Positions 1 through 8,971 of a DNA stretch of 64,000 nt are shown here, one piece after another. The DNA lies in contig NZ_QKWN01000001.1 in assembly GCF_007279655.1 (NCBI RefSeq), forward strand, positions 496,001 through 560,000, in the 5' to 3' direction. The notes beneath the pieces were generated by a model. That model saw nothing but the letters and a program-made list of their open reading frames with translations, had not been told where the DNA came from and searched no databases. The position numbers and the translations under genes were made by a program. Source of the DNA: Robertkochia solimangrovi (GTDB taxonomy: Bacteria > Bacteroidota > Bacteroidia > Flavobacteriales > Flavobacteriaceae). Numbering within the stretch: the first letter of the stretch is position 1; every line of letters starts with the position of its first letter.

Positions 1-771
1 TCGGGTTTTCAATGCTACTGTATCGGGTAATAATTTGCTTATTTCCGGAATCAATGATTCAGGAACAATACCCTGTTTGAGCTTAAAATTGATGCCGGTG
101 ATCTGGGTGCTGTCTTTTTCCAATAGCGGCTGAATGGTAGCCAGTTTGGCAAAGACGTATTTCTTATCAAGATCCTCATTTACGGCATAGACGCCGGAAA
201 CTGTTACGGATAATTCGTTATAAGGCTTTTTCTGAGAGGTGATCCCGCCGGTCCCCGGTTTCGGAGCGAGGATTTTGAGCGGACTGCGGTAGTCGTTGAT
301 TCCGAGTCCTAACAGGTTCGCGACTCCAATTCCTGTAACCACCTGATACGGATCCTTATCCATCCAGGAACCGAAGTAAAGGATACTGTCGGTATCGGTC
401 ACCAGAGGGTAATTTTCATCAACGGCTTTTACCCATGCAACATGATTCTTTTGGTTGTGAGTTAGAAAGATCCTTTCCTCAATTTCTGTGGAATAATAAG
501 CAATACCTTCAATTGCTTTTATCTGTTCTGCCGTGTTTTCGTCGAAAGTAAAATATTTGCCTTCGGTAGTAACGGCTTTTAGATCGGGATCAAAGGTGTT
601 GGAAAAAGACAGACTAAAGGTTTTAAGTCCGGCAAAAGCAGAAAGTACAATGAATAAGGCAGCAGCCCCAATAACAATAACGAGAAAAGTAACCAGGTTA
701 ATGATATTGACGGCATTCTGGCTGCTTTTGGATACCAGGTATCGCTTAGCTATGTACAGGGCAATATTCAA
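1..771 (-). CDS. FtsX/LolC-type ABC transporter permease, N-terminal part (cut by window edge)
   Basis: Inner-membrane permease of the lipoprotein-releasing/MacB-like FtsX family; the family couples an ATPase to work on outer-membrane-bound or periplasmic substrates. The visible 257 codons start MNIALYIAKRYL and hold one N-terminal membrane helix (about residues 20-45, rich in V, I, A and F), followed by the start of a periplasmic MacB-PCD-like domain. The rest lies left of the window. I chose a TTG start at 771, three bases after the rbfA stop, because it precedes the family's usual amphipathic start and no ATG is available. It sits directly downstream of rbfA, an arrangement I recall from Flavobacteriaceae, so the two are probably co-transcribed. 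The substrate is unknown. Confidence 0.8.
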   Translation of the reverse strand, partial: MNIALYIAKRYLVSKSSQNAVNIINLVTFLVIVIGAAALFIVLSAFAGLKTFSLSFSNTFDPDLKAVTTEGKYFTFDENTAEQIKAIEGIAYYSTEIEERIFLTHNQKNHVAWVKAVDENYPLVTDTDSILYFGSWMDKDPYQVVTGIGVANLLGLGINDYRSPLKILAPKPGTGGITSQKKPYNELSVTVSGVYAVNEDLDKKYVFAKLATIQPLLEKDSTQITGINFKLKQGIVPESLIPEISKLLPDTVALKTR

Positions 772-774
772 TGC

Positions 775-1167
775 TTACGACTTCTTTCTTTTATCGAGGA
801 GATCCGGGTTTTGAATAGGATTGTCATTGCCTTTGAGGGAATTCTCGATACGGTCGATATATTCCAGGGAATCGTCAATATGGAATTCCAATTCGGGAAC
901 TCTTCTCAGTTGATTCTTAGTACGCAATGCAAGCTGATGCTTAATAAGAGGCTGATTGGAGCGCATACCCTCCAGCAATTCCTTTCCGTTGTCATGTGGA
1001 AAAATGCTTACATAAACTTTTGCGATCGAAAGGTCGGTGGTCACATTAACTTTTGTGACAGAGATCAGCGTTCCTGTCATTCCACCATCCTTAGCCGCTC
1101 TTTGCAGTATCTCGGCCAGATCTTTCTGTAAGACACCTGCGATTTTCTTCTGTCTTTGTGTTTCCAT
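775..1167 (-). CDS. rbfA: Ribosome-binding factor A
   Basis: RbfA is a small KH-like protein that binds the 30S subunit and helps mature the 5' end of 16S rRNA; it acts in the cytoplasm. The 130-aa product begins METQRQKKIAGVLQ, typical of the family, and carries the conserved region LISVTKVNVTTDLSIAKVYV near residues 34-53 and the HIDDSLEYIDRIE segment near residue 97. Length is normal. A TAnnTTTG-like element (TACTTTTG on the minus strand, + coordinates 1172-1179) lies only a few bases before the ATG, so either the transcript is nearly leaderless or another promoter is used. The permease gene follows with a three-base gap. Confidence 0.95.
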   Translation of the reverse strand: METQRQKKIAGVLQKDLAEILQRAAKDGGMTGTLISVTKVNVTTDLSIAKVYVSIFPHDNGKELLEGMRSNQPLIKHQLALRTKNQLRRVPELEFHIDDSLEYIDRIENSLKGNDNPIQNPDLLDKRKKS

Positions 1168-1462
1168 GGTACAAAAGTACTGATTAAAGATTAAGAATTA
1201 AGAATTATGGATTAATTGGGAAAGGGTTACAATATTTTGGTATGCTGACGCTTGGGGAAGTTACGATTCTGCCCACCGTAAGCAGGCCCGGCCACGGACC
1301 TTCGGCGAAGCCGGAGTGTTTCCCGAGAAAGGGGAGCGGGCTCAGTTTTTTTGGCTTCGCTAGCTCAGCATTTCTTGTCATTCATTGTCTCTGGTCAAAA
1401 ATGAAGCTCGCTAATGGTAGCTGTTAAGAATAATTAGATTGACTTATTAAATATCGGTGGAA

Positions 1463-1699
1463 TTATTCGTTTTCTTCGGGTTTGAAGAATTCGCATATAT
1501 CGATCTTGTAGTGCTGGGCGATGGCGTAGAGAGTTTTTACGGTCGGATTGCCTTCAGCTCTTTCGATACGACCGATCTGATTGGCGGATTTTCCGACCCA
1601 GTTTCCCAAATCCAGTTGGGAGATACCTTCCTCAGTTCTAAGTTTTTTGATCTTATCACCGATGGTCACATACAACTTATCTAACCCGTCCATTTCCAT
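1463..1699 (-). CDS. XRE-family helix-turn-helix regulator
   Basis: Small cytoplasmic DNA-binding protein of the Cro/cI-like XRE family, about 78 aa. The HTH core spans about residues 14-65: IGDKIKKLRTEEGISQLDLG followed by the recognition-helix region SANQIGRIERAEGNPTVKTL. There is no effector domain. An ATG at 1699 is preferred over the upstream GTG at 1738, because that GTG lies inside a perfect palindrome (1731-1752) likely to be an operator. The palindrome is about 32 bp upstream and overlaps a promoter reading away from the gene, so autoregulation is likely. The same palindrome and promoter recur before the SusC operon at 12.1 kb. Targets are inferred, not shown. Confidence 0.85.
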   Translation of the reverse strand: MEMDGLDKLYVTIGDKIKKLRTEEGISQLDLGNWVGKSANQIGRIERAEGNPTVKTLYAIAQHYKIDICEFFKPEENE

Positions 1700-1730
1700 A
1701 CTATAAAAGTTGTGATATTTTGAAAAAAAC

Positions 1731-1752
1731 ATCAACACATATATGTGTTGAT
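1731..1752. promoter_or_regulatory. 22-bp perfect palindrome, candidate XRE operator
   Basis: The sequence reads the same on both strands over 22 bp, with centre CACATATATGTG. It lies between the XRE gene (minus) and a plus-strand promoter. A 16-bp version recurs at 12120-12135 and a weaker copy at 41398-41413. Position next to a Cro/cI-like gene suggests the regulator's own binding site. Confidence 0.65.
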
Positions 1753-1759
1753 TAAAATT

Positions 1760-1774
1760 ATTTTCTATATTTGT
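1760..1774 (+). promoter_or_regulatory. Bacteroidota-type promoter, -7 element TATATTTG
   Basis: TATATTTG at 1766-1773 matches TAnnTTTG exactly. The -33 region is occupied by the palindrome at 1731-1752; a TTG is present at 1748-1750 but with a short 15-bp spacer. The 24 bases from 1751 to 1774 are identical to those upstream of the SusC leader (12137-12160). Confidence 0.65.
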
Positions 1775-2287
1775 AAGCGGATTACATATAAAAGCGAAGC
1801 TAATTCATGTAATACGCCTGTTTTATCTGTATTTATTTACAGAAAAATTCTACAAACGGAATTTCTGACCGATATGTAATTCCGGTAGTGAACCCGGGCA
1901 CTGCACGGAGCTGAAAATTCAAAATGTAGCCATAAGTATTCCACAATAAAGTTGCGGGGTAGGTTAACAGGTGTAGTGAATTAAGTTTATCGTTGTTAAT
2001 TTGATTTAGCGTGGTATGGCATGAAAAATATTTCTCTGCAAAGTCGCGATTGTGGAGCCGGGTTTTGCTATGCCTTTTTATGAAGGTAATCTAACCTAAA
2101 ATGCAATAGAAAATTTTATAAGTCTTTGAAAAACAATTATATAAATATAATAATTATTTAAACCAGCTAATAATTAATAACCGATGAATTTCAGTTCAGA
2201 TGCCATTTTTTTAACGGTGATGTTATATCATATACCCTATTGTTATAAAGAATTTTATGCTATAGAAAAATTGAAAGTTTACAGGAA
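1775..2287 (+). other. Probable long untranslated leader, no gene seen
   Basis: No convincing reading frame. If the promoter at 1766 is used, the transcript would begin near 1780 with a hairpin formed by ATTACAT (1781-1787) and ATGTAAT (1807-1813), extended by GCG/CGC outside one mismatch. The rest is AT-rich. It ends at a 32-codon membrane-peptide frame at 2288. Confidence 0.35.
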
Positions 2288-2386
2288 ATGAGAAAAAGCA
2301 ACAGGGATAAACTCATCGCTGTAGTACTGTTCATCCTTTATTTGTGTCTGGTGTTTTTATCCGTTTCCGTATTGGACTGGCCCTAA
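2288..2386 (+). CDS. Possible 32-aa single-helix membrane peptide
   Basis: An ATG after the purine-rich AACAGGAA-like stretch opens a 32-codon frame: a basic head MRKSNRDK, a hydrophobic helix LIAVVLFILYLCLVFLSV, and the tail DWP. This positive-inside layout is typical of real small membrane proteins, but I do not recognise the family. It is the only frame between the palindromic promoter at 1766 and the next gene, and has about a 500-base leader. It could also be chance. Confidence 0.35.
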   Translation: MRKSNRDKLIAVVLFILYLCLVFLSVSVLDWP

Positions 2387-2395
2387 CCTGTCTAC

Positions 2396-2431
2396 CCTGC
2401 GGTTATTTCAGCAATGTTGGAATGCCGCAGG
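2396..2431. terminator. Weak hairpin between converging genes
   Basis: CCTGCGG (2396-2402) pairs with CCGCAGG (2425-2431) over a 22-base loop. It lies between the small plus-strand frame and the minus-strand response regulator. There is no strong T-run on either side, so terminator function is uncertain. Confidence 0.3.
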
Positions 2432-2449
2432 TCTTTACCTGAAAGCAGA

Positions 2450-3115
2450 TTATATAAAGCCTTTTTCACGGGCTGCCTGTAAAAGCTGTCTGTCATCACC
2501 CTTGGCTGTATCGAAGATATCGATCAGTCGTTGCTTTCGTTTTACAATCGCGGCTCTGGATAGTGAAAGGAGTGATGATATTTCGCCCAAGGTGGCACCC
2601 TGGTCCAGATAAAAAAGGAGTTGACGATCGGGTTTGTCAATGATGAAGTCGTTGGAAAAGAATTTTCGGAACGAATGTAACACCCGATGGCTATAGAAGG
2701 GAGGTGATGTAAGCACTTTTTTAATGCCATTTCGTAGTTCCTCTGCACTCAAATCGTTCTTGACTATGAATCCGTCAGGATCGACCTGCTTGATAATATT
2801 CTGAATTCTGTAATGATCATTATAGGTGGTGATCATCATTATTTTCGTTTCCGGATGTGCTTTGCGAATCCTTAAACCGAGATCCTCTCCGGAGTATAGC
2901 TTTTCTTCAGGTAGTGGTGGTAACTGAATATCCAGAAAGATCAAATTATACATATAGGAATTCATAAAATGAACGGCAGTAGCTATATCATGGGCGCTGT
3001 CGAATTGCAGCGTGTCTTTTGGGAATATTTCTGTAGTTTCAACAGCATAGCGATAGGCCTCCGTGATGAGTGGATGATCATCTATCAACAATATTCTGAA
3101 AGGGGACTTTTTCAT
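2450..3115 (-). CDS. Two-component response regulator, REC plus HTH
   Basis: Cytoplasmic response regulator of 221 aa. The receiver domain (about residues 6-130) shows the acidic pair in LLIDDHP, the phospho-acceptor Asp in IFLDIQLP (about residue 62), and the conserved Lys in FIVKND (about 118). The C-terminus (about 150-221) is a LuxR-like but divergent HTH, with DQGATLGEISSLLSLSRAAI as the likely helix pair, and ends ARE-KGFI. Its start overlaps the end of the histidine kinase by 38 bases, so the two are translationally coupled and are almost certainly partners. A second protein of the same architecture lies at 40.0 kb; both end in a short GFI tail. Target genes are unknown. Confidence 0.9.
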   Translation of the reverse strand: MKKSPFRILLIDDHPLITEAYRYAVETTEIFPKDTLQFDSAHDIATAVHFMNSYMYNLIFLDIQLPPLPEEKLYSGEDLGLRIRKAHPETKIMMITTYNDHYRIQNIIKQVDPDGFIVKNDLSAEELRNGIKKVLTSPPFYSHRVLHSFRKFFSNDFIIDKPDRQLLFYLDQGATLGEISSLLSLSRAAIVKRKQRLIDIFDTAKGDDRQLLQAAREKGFI

Positions 3116-5150
3116 ATTGGTAGTTTTTTAAAGGTATCGTGATTATAAGTGTGGTGCCGAAATTTTCTTTTGATTTCAATTGCAGGTTTCCTTTCAGACG
3201 TCTGACCCGGTTTCGGATATTCTTTAATCCTATACCTTTTTCACTTTTCATAGACATCCCTTTACCATTATCCGAAATCTTCATTTCCAACATTTTATTC
3301 ATCATTTTAAAATGTACTTCAACGTTAGCCGCGTCGGCATGTTTGATTACGTTTTGTAAGGCTTCTCCAAGAATTCGATACAAATTCAGTTTAATCAGGT
3401 TATCTGGTAGGTTCCAATCTATCCTTTCATCGATCTCCAGTATATAATTGAAAAGTCCGACAGCACTTCTTTTTTTGATCAGACGTTCCACAATATGTTC
3501 GAATTCCAGTGGATATTCCGTCTGCAAATGTTCGAGATCATGGGAGAGTTCACGAATATCATTTTCGATTCGTTGTAATTCGATCAGATATAGATTGTGG
3601 GTACTGGCATCTTCCTCAGAACCGGTAAAATTCAGAAATCCCCAATGTAAACGTAGCGCAAAAAGATCACCGAGAATACTATCATGCATCACCTCTGAGA
3701 TTCTCTTCCGTTCCTGATTCCTGCCTTGTTGTAATCTTTCCTGGAGTTCAGTGGTCATGCGATATATCTGTTCATTGGCCTGTTGACGATCCGATTCAAG
3801 TGCCAATACCCGGTTTCTTGATCGTTGACGAAATAACAGGTAGAGGAGGCCTAGAACGATCAGAATGATTGCGCTGCTCGCTACCGTTCCAAACATTCCA
3901 TAACTCAACATCCGGTTCTCTTCGATATATCGATCTGTTTCAAATCGGATTCGGGTGAATTTATTCCGGGTATTTCTTTCCTGTGCCTTTAATTCTGTGG
4001 TTAACGAAATAAATCTTTCAAGGTATTGCTGTCTGTTCCGGGAATCATGTTTGGCCAGGAAAGCCGCTGCATCCAATATCTCGCGATTAAGTGAAATGGA
4101 ATTGGCAAGCGCATAGCTTTTTCGGGCATACTGAACGGCAGTACCCGTATCCTTACATTTTAAATAATGTTCGGCCAGATGTAGCTGACTCATGATGATT
4201 CCGGGTAGGTTAGCTATACGTTTGCGTATTTCCAGTGCTTTTAGCTGATCTTCGTGATAAAGACCGGAGTTAGAAATATGCATTCTGGAATAGGCCCGGT
4301 TGTCCAGTAAACGTGCATAAAGCGCGGAATCCGCACGCTGCTGATTATCCACATTCAATGCATGATTAAAATAGGTCAGGGCATTCTCATGATCACCGAG
4401 TTTCTGATATAGTAAACCAATATTATTGTAGTTGTAAATTTTTAATTTAGAATTATTGAACTTATTGTCAATGTATTTTTGTGCTTTTTTATGATAATTC
4501 AGGGATTTTTGAAATTCTTCTAATTCTAGATATATAACCCCTAAAAGATTATAACAATAATACAATTGTTGTTCTTTGGATTTTGTCTCAAATATTTTAA
4601 TGGCTTTGAATAGCAATATTTCTGCCTTCATATAATCAAATTGACGACTCAAAATTATTGCCATATTGTAGCTCATTTTGGCTTCATAGTATTTATGATT
4701 TATATTTTTAAAAATGGTATGCGCCTTTCTATAATGGTAATAAGAACTATCGTATATATTAAGATCTAAATAGTAAGCTCCATAATTCCAATGTGATTTA
4801 GCCAGAGTTAATGAATCATAAATTTTAGTAGCTGTTGTCGAGGCCCCCTTAATTGCTTGCTTGAATAATAAGCTATCTTTTGTTAGATAAGCATTGTATG
4901 TTAGAATTTCGAGGTATTTAGATTTAAATGAATCTGGAGGATATTTTGTTAAAAGTGTGTATGCTAAAAATAGCTTTTGATGCTTTTCTAATAGATTCAG
5001 ACTATCGTATTTAGAATCAGAAATTAATTGAATAATTTTTGCATGATGATTTTTTGAAATGAATTTTTCAGTAAAATTATTGTTATCACAACTGACTATT
5101 ATAAATAGAAGAATAATTAAATAGTATGAATGGCAAACAGAGTTGGGCAT
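3078..5150 (-). CDS. TPR-containing sensor histidine kinase (HisKA_3/NarX type)
   Basis: Membrane-anchored sensor kinase. A signal peptide ends in an FIIVSC lipobox-like motif, several TPR-like repeats cover about residues 40-370, a membrane helix lies near residue 430 (AIILIVLGLLYLLF), and a HisKA_3 dimerisation box follows near 487 (EVMHDSILGDL, with the phospho-His). The ATPase domain shows the N-box (EALQNVIKHAD), the G1 box DNGKGM, and a C-terminal GTTLIITIP. I use ATG 5150, not the TTG at 5189, because the latter would lie inside a terminator hairpin (5176-5206). TPR input domains in such Bacteroidota kinases sense unknown periplasmic signals. The cognate regulator gene overlaps its end. 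Confidence 0.9.
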   Translation of the reverse strand: MPNSVCHSYYLIILLFIIVSCDNNNFTEKFISKNHHAKIIQLISDSKYDSLNLLEKHQKLFLAYTLLTKYPPDSFKSKYLEILTYNAYLTKDSLLFKQAIKGASTTATKIYDSLTLAKSHWNYGAYYLDLNIYDSSYYHYRKAHTIFKNINHKYYEAKMSYNMAIILSRQFDYMKAEILLFKAIKIFETKSKEQQLYYCYNLLGVIYLELEEFQKSLNYHKKAQKYIDNKFNNSKLKIYNYNNIGLLYQKLGDHENALTYFNHALNVDNQQRADSALYARLLDNRAYSRMHISNSGLYHEDQLKALEIRKRIANLPGIIMSQLHLAEHYLKCKDTGTAVQYARKSYALANSISLNREILDAAAFLAKHDSRNRQQYLERFISLTTELKAQERNTRNKFTRIRFETDRYIEENRMLSYGMFGTVASSAIILIVLGLLYLLFRQRSRNRVLALESDRQQANEQIYRMTTELQERLQQGRNQERKRISEVMHDSILGDLFALRLHWGFLNFTGSEEDASTHNLYLIELQRIENDIRELSHDLEHLQTEYPLEFEHIVERLIKKRSAVGLFNYILEIDERIDWNLPDNLIKLNLYRILGEALQNVIKHADAANVEVHFKMMNKMLEMKISDNGKGMSMKSEKGIGLKNIRNRVRRLKGNLQLKSKENFGTTLIITIPLKNYQYEKVPFQNIVDR

Positions 5151-5174
5151 ATTACGATAGAGTACTAATGTAAT

Positions 5175-5206
5175 AAAAGCCTTTAACAATGTAGCATAAA
5201 GGCTTT
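5175..5206 (-). terminator. Rho-independent-like terminator after small lipoprotein gene
   Basis: AAAGCCTTTA (5176-5185) pairs with TAAAGGCTTT (5197-5206). On the minus strand the hairpin follows the stop of the lipoprotein gene at 5236 and is followed by a short T-rich stretch. Its presence argues against an HK start upstream of 5150. Confidence 0.6.
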
Positions 5207-5235
5207 ATTTAAATCAAATCATACACCAAAACTGT

Positions 5236-5397
5236 TTATTCATCATCTCTGTCATTGTCGATTCGTACACTACTATCATCCCCGGTTGCCTGAATGTTTG
5301 ATAAAATATCTTCTTGAGCATTCATTTCCGGATGTGTGCAGGAACTCATCACTAAGAGGGTTATTAATGCTGAAGTGATCATGGTGATTGTTTTCAT
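5236..5397 (-). CDS. Small lipoprotein, 53 aa, unknown function
   Basis: Exported lipoprotein precursor: MKTITMITSALITLLV then the lipobox VMSSC at about residue 19, giving a mature acidic peptide of about 35 aa that ends with several Asp residues (DNDRDDE). I chose the ATG at 5397 because only from there does the signal peptide start with a basic n-region; the longer frame adds an implausible tail. It lies upstream of the kinase gene and is separated by a terminator. No family is recognised; it may be a ligand or accessory of the sensor, which is speculation from position only. Confidence 0.6.
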   Translation of the reverse strand: MKTITMITSALITLLVMSSCTHPEMNAQEDILSNIQATGDDSSVRIDNDRDDE

Positions 5398-5757
5398 AAT
5401 AAAAGATTTAATGGTTATGTTACAAAAGCTAAAGTGATCGGCCATAGTGAGAAAAAGTGTCTTCCTTAAGATCTGAGTCATCGAACACCTGGTCAGGGAA
5501 GGCGTTTAAGATCAGATTCAAAGCGGCTCCGGTTTTATGTTTGAATTAAGCGAGTTATGTTCACCGCCAGCATTCAACACTTTTTCTACTGCCTATGACT
5601 TTGATTCTTCCTTTCAGAATTCAGAAAAACTTTTAAAACTTACTGAAAGAGATACTGCAATTTAGATTCTCGTTTCAGGATAGAAGTATTCAAGAAGTAT
5701 AAAAAAAGTATACACTGAACGTGAATGCCTAATAATCTACCCTGATGGTATACGGGT
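5398..5757. other. Intergenic region, nothing recognised
   Basis: AT-rich spacer between the small lipoprotein and the GH97 terminator. No plausible frame, RNA gene or repeat is visible. A near-match to the -7 consensus (TAGCTTTTG, minus strand, near 5420-5430) could serve the lipoprotein. Confidence 0.4.
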
Positions 5758-5796
5758 AAAAAAAATGCGGGAGTGAATAGTAAATTCACTCCCGCA
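5758..5796 (-). terminator. Strong terminator after GH97 gene
   Basis: TGCGGGAGTGAAT (5766-5778) pairs perfectly with ATTCACTCCCGCA (5784-5796) over a five-base loop. On the minus strand the hairpin is followed by eight consecutive T residues, as expected of an intrinsic terminator. Confidence 0.9.
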
Positions 5797-5822
5797 TCAT
5801 GACGATAAAGTCTTTCTTATTT

Positions 5823-7934
<2,112 letters not shown>

Positions 7935-8105
7935 TTATTGTTAAATAAGTTATTTCTACTGGAAAGCATTGACATCAGGTATCGTATTACTATTGACCTG
8001 ACGCTGTTGAACATTCATTTTGCTTTCCACGGTAAAGATACTAACATCTGCTTGACTCTGGTTTTAATGACCAGGAATTCCTTAAGGGGTATAGCAGTGG
8101 TAACC

Positions 8106-8438
8106 TTATAAATAAATGAATAGGGCAATCACCAGAATCATAATTATGAGCATACTTATAAGGTAGGCTGAGTTTAAAGTAGGAAAGCGCCGGAGTTTAT
8201 GATTAGTTGGTTCAGCGGTTGAGGCCTCACATAGGATTGTATCAAAAATTCGGTCGGCACTTTCCCTTTTCATTTTCGGAAGTTCCTGAAGCAGCGCTTC
8301 GATCTCTTCAATTTCCGGAAAAGCATCAGTAATTCGCTGAGCTCTGAAATAGGCGATCACCTGTTCCGTTTCTTCCGAAGAGCATAATCCTTTGATATAT
8401 TTCCGAAGTAAAATACTAATTTGAAATTCCTGTTCCAT
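8106..8438 (-). CDS. Anti-sigma-like membrane protein lacking a periplasmic domain
   Basis: A 110-aa protein whose N-terminal about 65 residues (ILLRKYIKGLCSSEETEQVI and onward) resemble the cytoplasmic sigma-binding region of Bacteroidota FecR-type anti-sigma factors. It then has one C-terminal membrane helix (YLISMLIIMILVIALFIYL) and stops there; the FecR periplasmic signalling domain is missing. It is either a truncated anti-sigma factor or a compact regulator. An ECF sigma gene lies 3 kb upstream on the same strand, with an unrelated three-gene operon between. Pairing with that sigma factor is inference. Confidence 0.55.
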   Translation of the reverse strand: MEQEFQISILLRKYIKGLCSSEETEQVIAYFRAQRITDAFPEIEEIEALLQELPKMKRESADRIFDTILCEASTAEPTNHKLRRFPTLNSAYLISMLIIMILVIALFIYL

Positions 8439-8510
8439 ACGATGAATTCATGTTAGTTCTATATGTATAATACAACTGAAATACGATATTGTACTATTCC
8501 TGCTTAAAAT

Positions 8511-8960
8511 TTATACGGAATGAATCAGTAACCATTCCCCCGTCAGTCTGTTTTCTTTTATAAGCCGGTATCCGTTTCGTTCATAGAATGCAATTAGCGA
8601 TTCATCTTCTATCGTCAACCAGAAAGTCTTTTGTGGAAAAATATGCTGCACATGCTGAAGCCATGCAGAACCCAGTCCTTTCCCTCTTTCAGTTTCCGGA
8701 ACCCAGATGTATCCGAGATAAACGGCTCCATGAAGAAACAGTTCCGAGGCGGTATTGGCAAAGGATTCCATTTCAGGAGCACTTTTGGTAAACAATAGAC
8801 CGCCCGCAACAATCCTCCCGTTTTCATCTCCGATAAACAGGGAGGTGTCTTTTTTATAGAGATCCCAGTCTGGAACGATCGATTCCTGCCAATCTGCCGG
8901 GAGCATAGCAAAGAATTCCTCAATTCGTTGATCGGCCTGATAGAATTTAATGATCTTCAT
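8511..8960 (-). CDS. GNAT-family N-acetyltransferase
   Basis: Cytoplasmic acetyl-CoA-dependent acyltransferase of the GNAT fold, about 149 aa. The acetyl-CoA loop is visible as ETERGKGLGSAWLQHV (Q/R-x-x-G-x-G/A signature), preceded by the beta-strand VYLGYIWV and followed by FYERNGYRLIKENR, a classic GNAT C-terminal motif. The start at 8960 (MKIIKFYQAD) gives an 11-base gap to the ATP-grasp gene; the longer frame would overlap it. It is the last gene of a DUF155–ATP-grasp–GNAT operon, so it may modify the product of the ATP-grasp ligase. The acceptor is unknown. Confidence 0.8.
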   Translation of the reverse strand: MKIIKFYQADQRIEEFFAMLPADWQESIVPDWDLYKKDTSLFIGDENGRIVAGGLLFTKSAPEMESFANTASELFLHGAVYLGYIWVPETERGKGLGSAWLQHVQHIFPQKTFWLTIEDESLIAFYERNGYRLIKENRLTGEWLLIHSV

Positions 8961-8971
8961 TGCTGTAAGGA

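Noticed and set aside
1242-1427. 61-codon plus-strand frame in the GC-rich spacer
   Set aside because: Pro/Gly-rich product of a non-coding GC-rich stretch; no promoter or ribosome site.
5151-5189. TTG start at 5189 for the histidine kinase
   Set aside because: It would lie in a terminator hairpin; ATG 5150 directly precedes the signal peptide.
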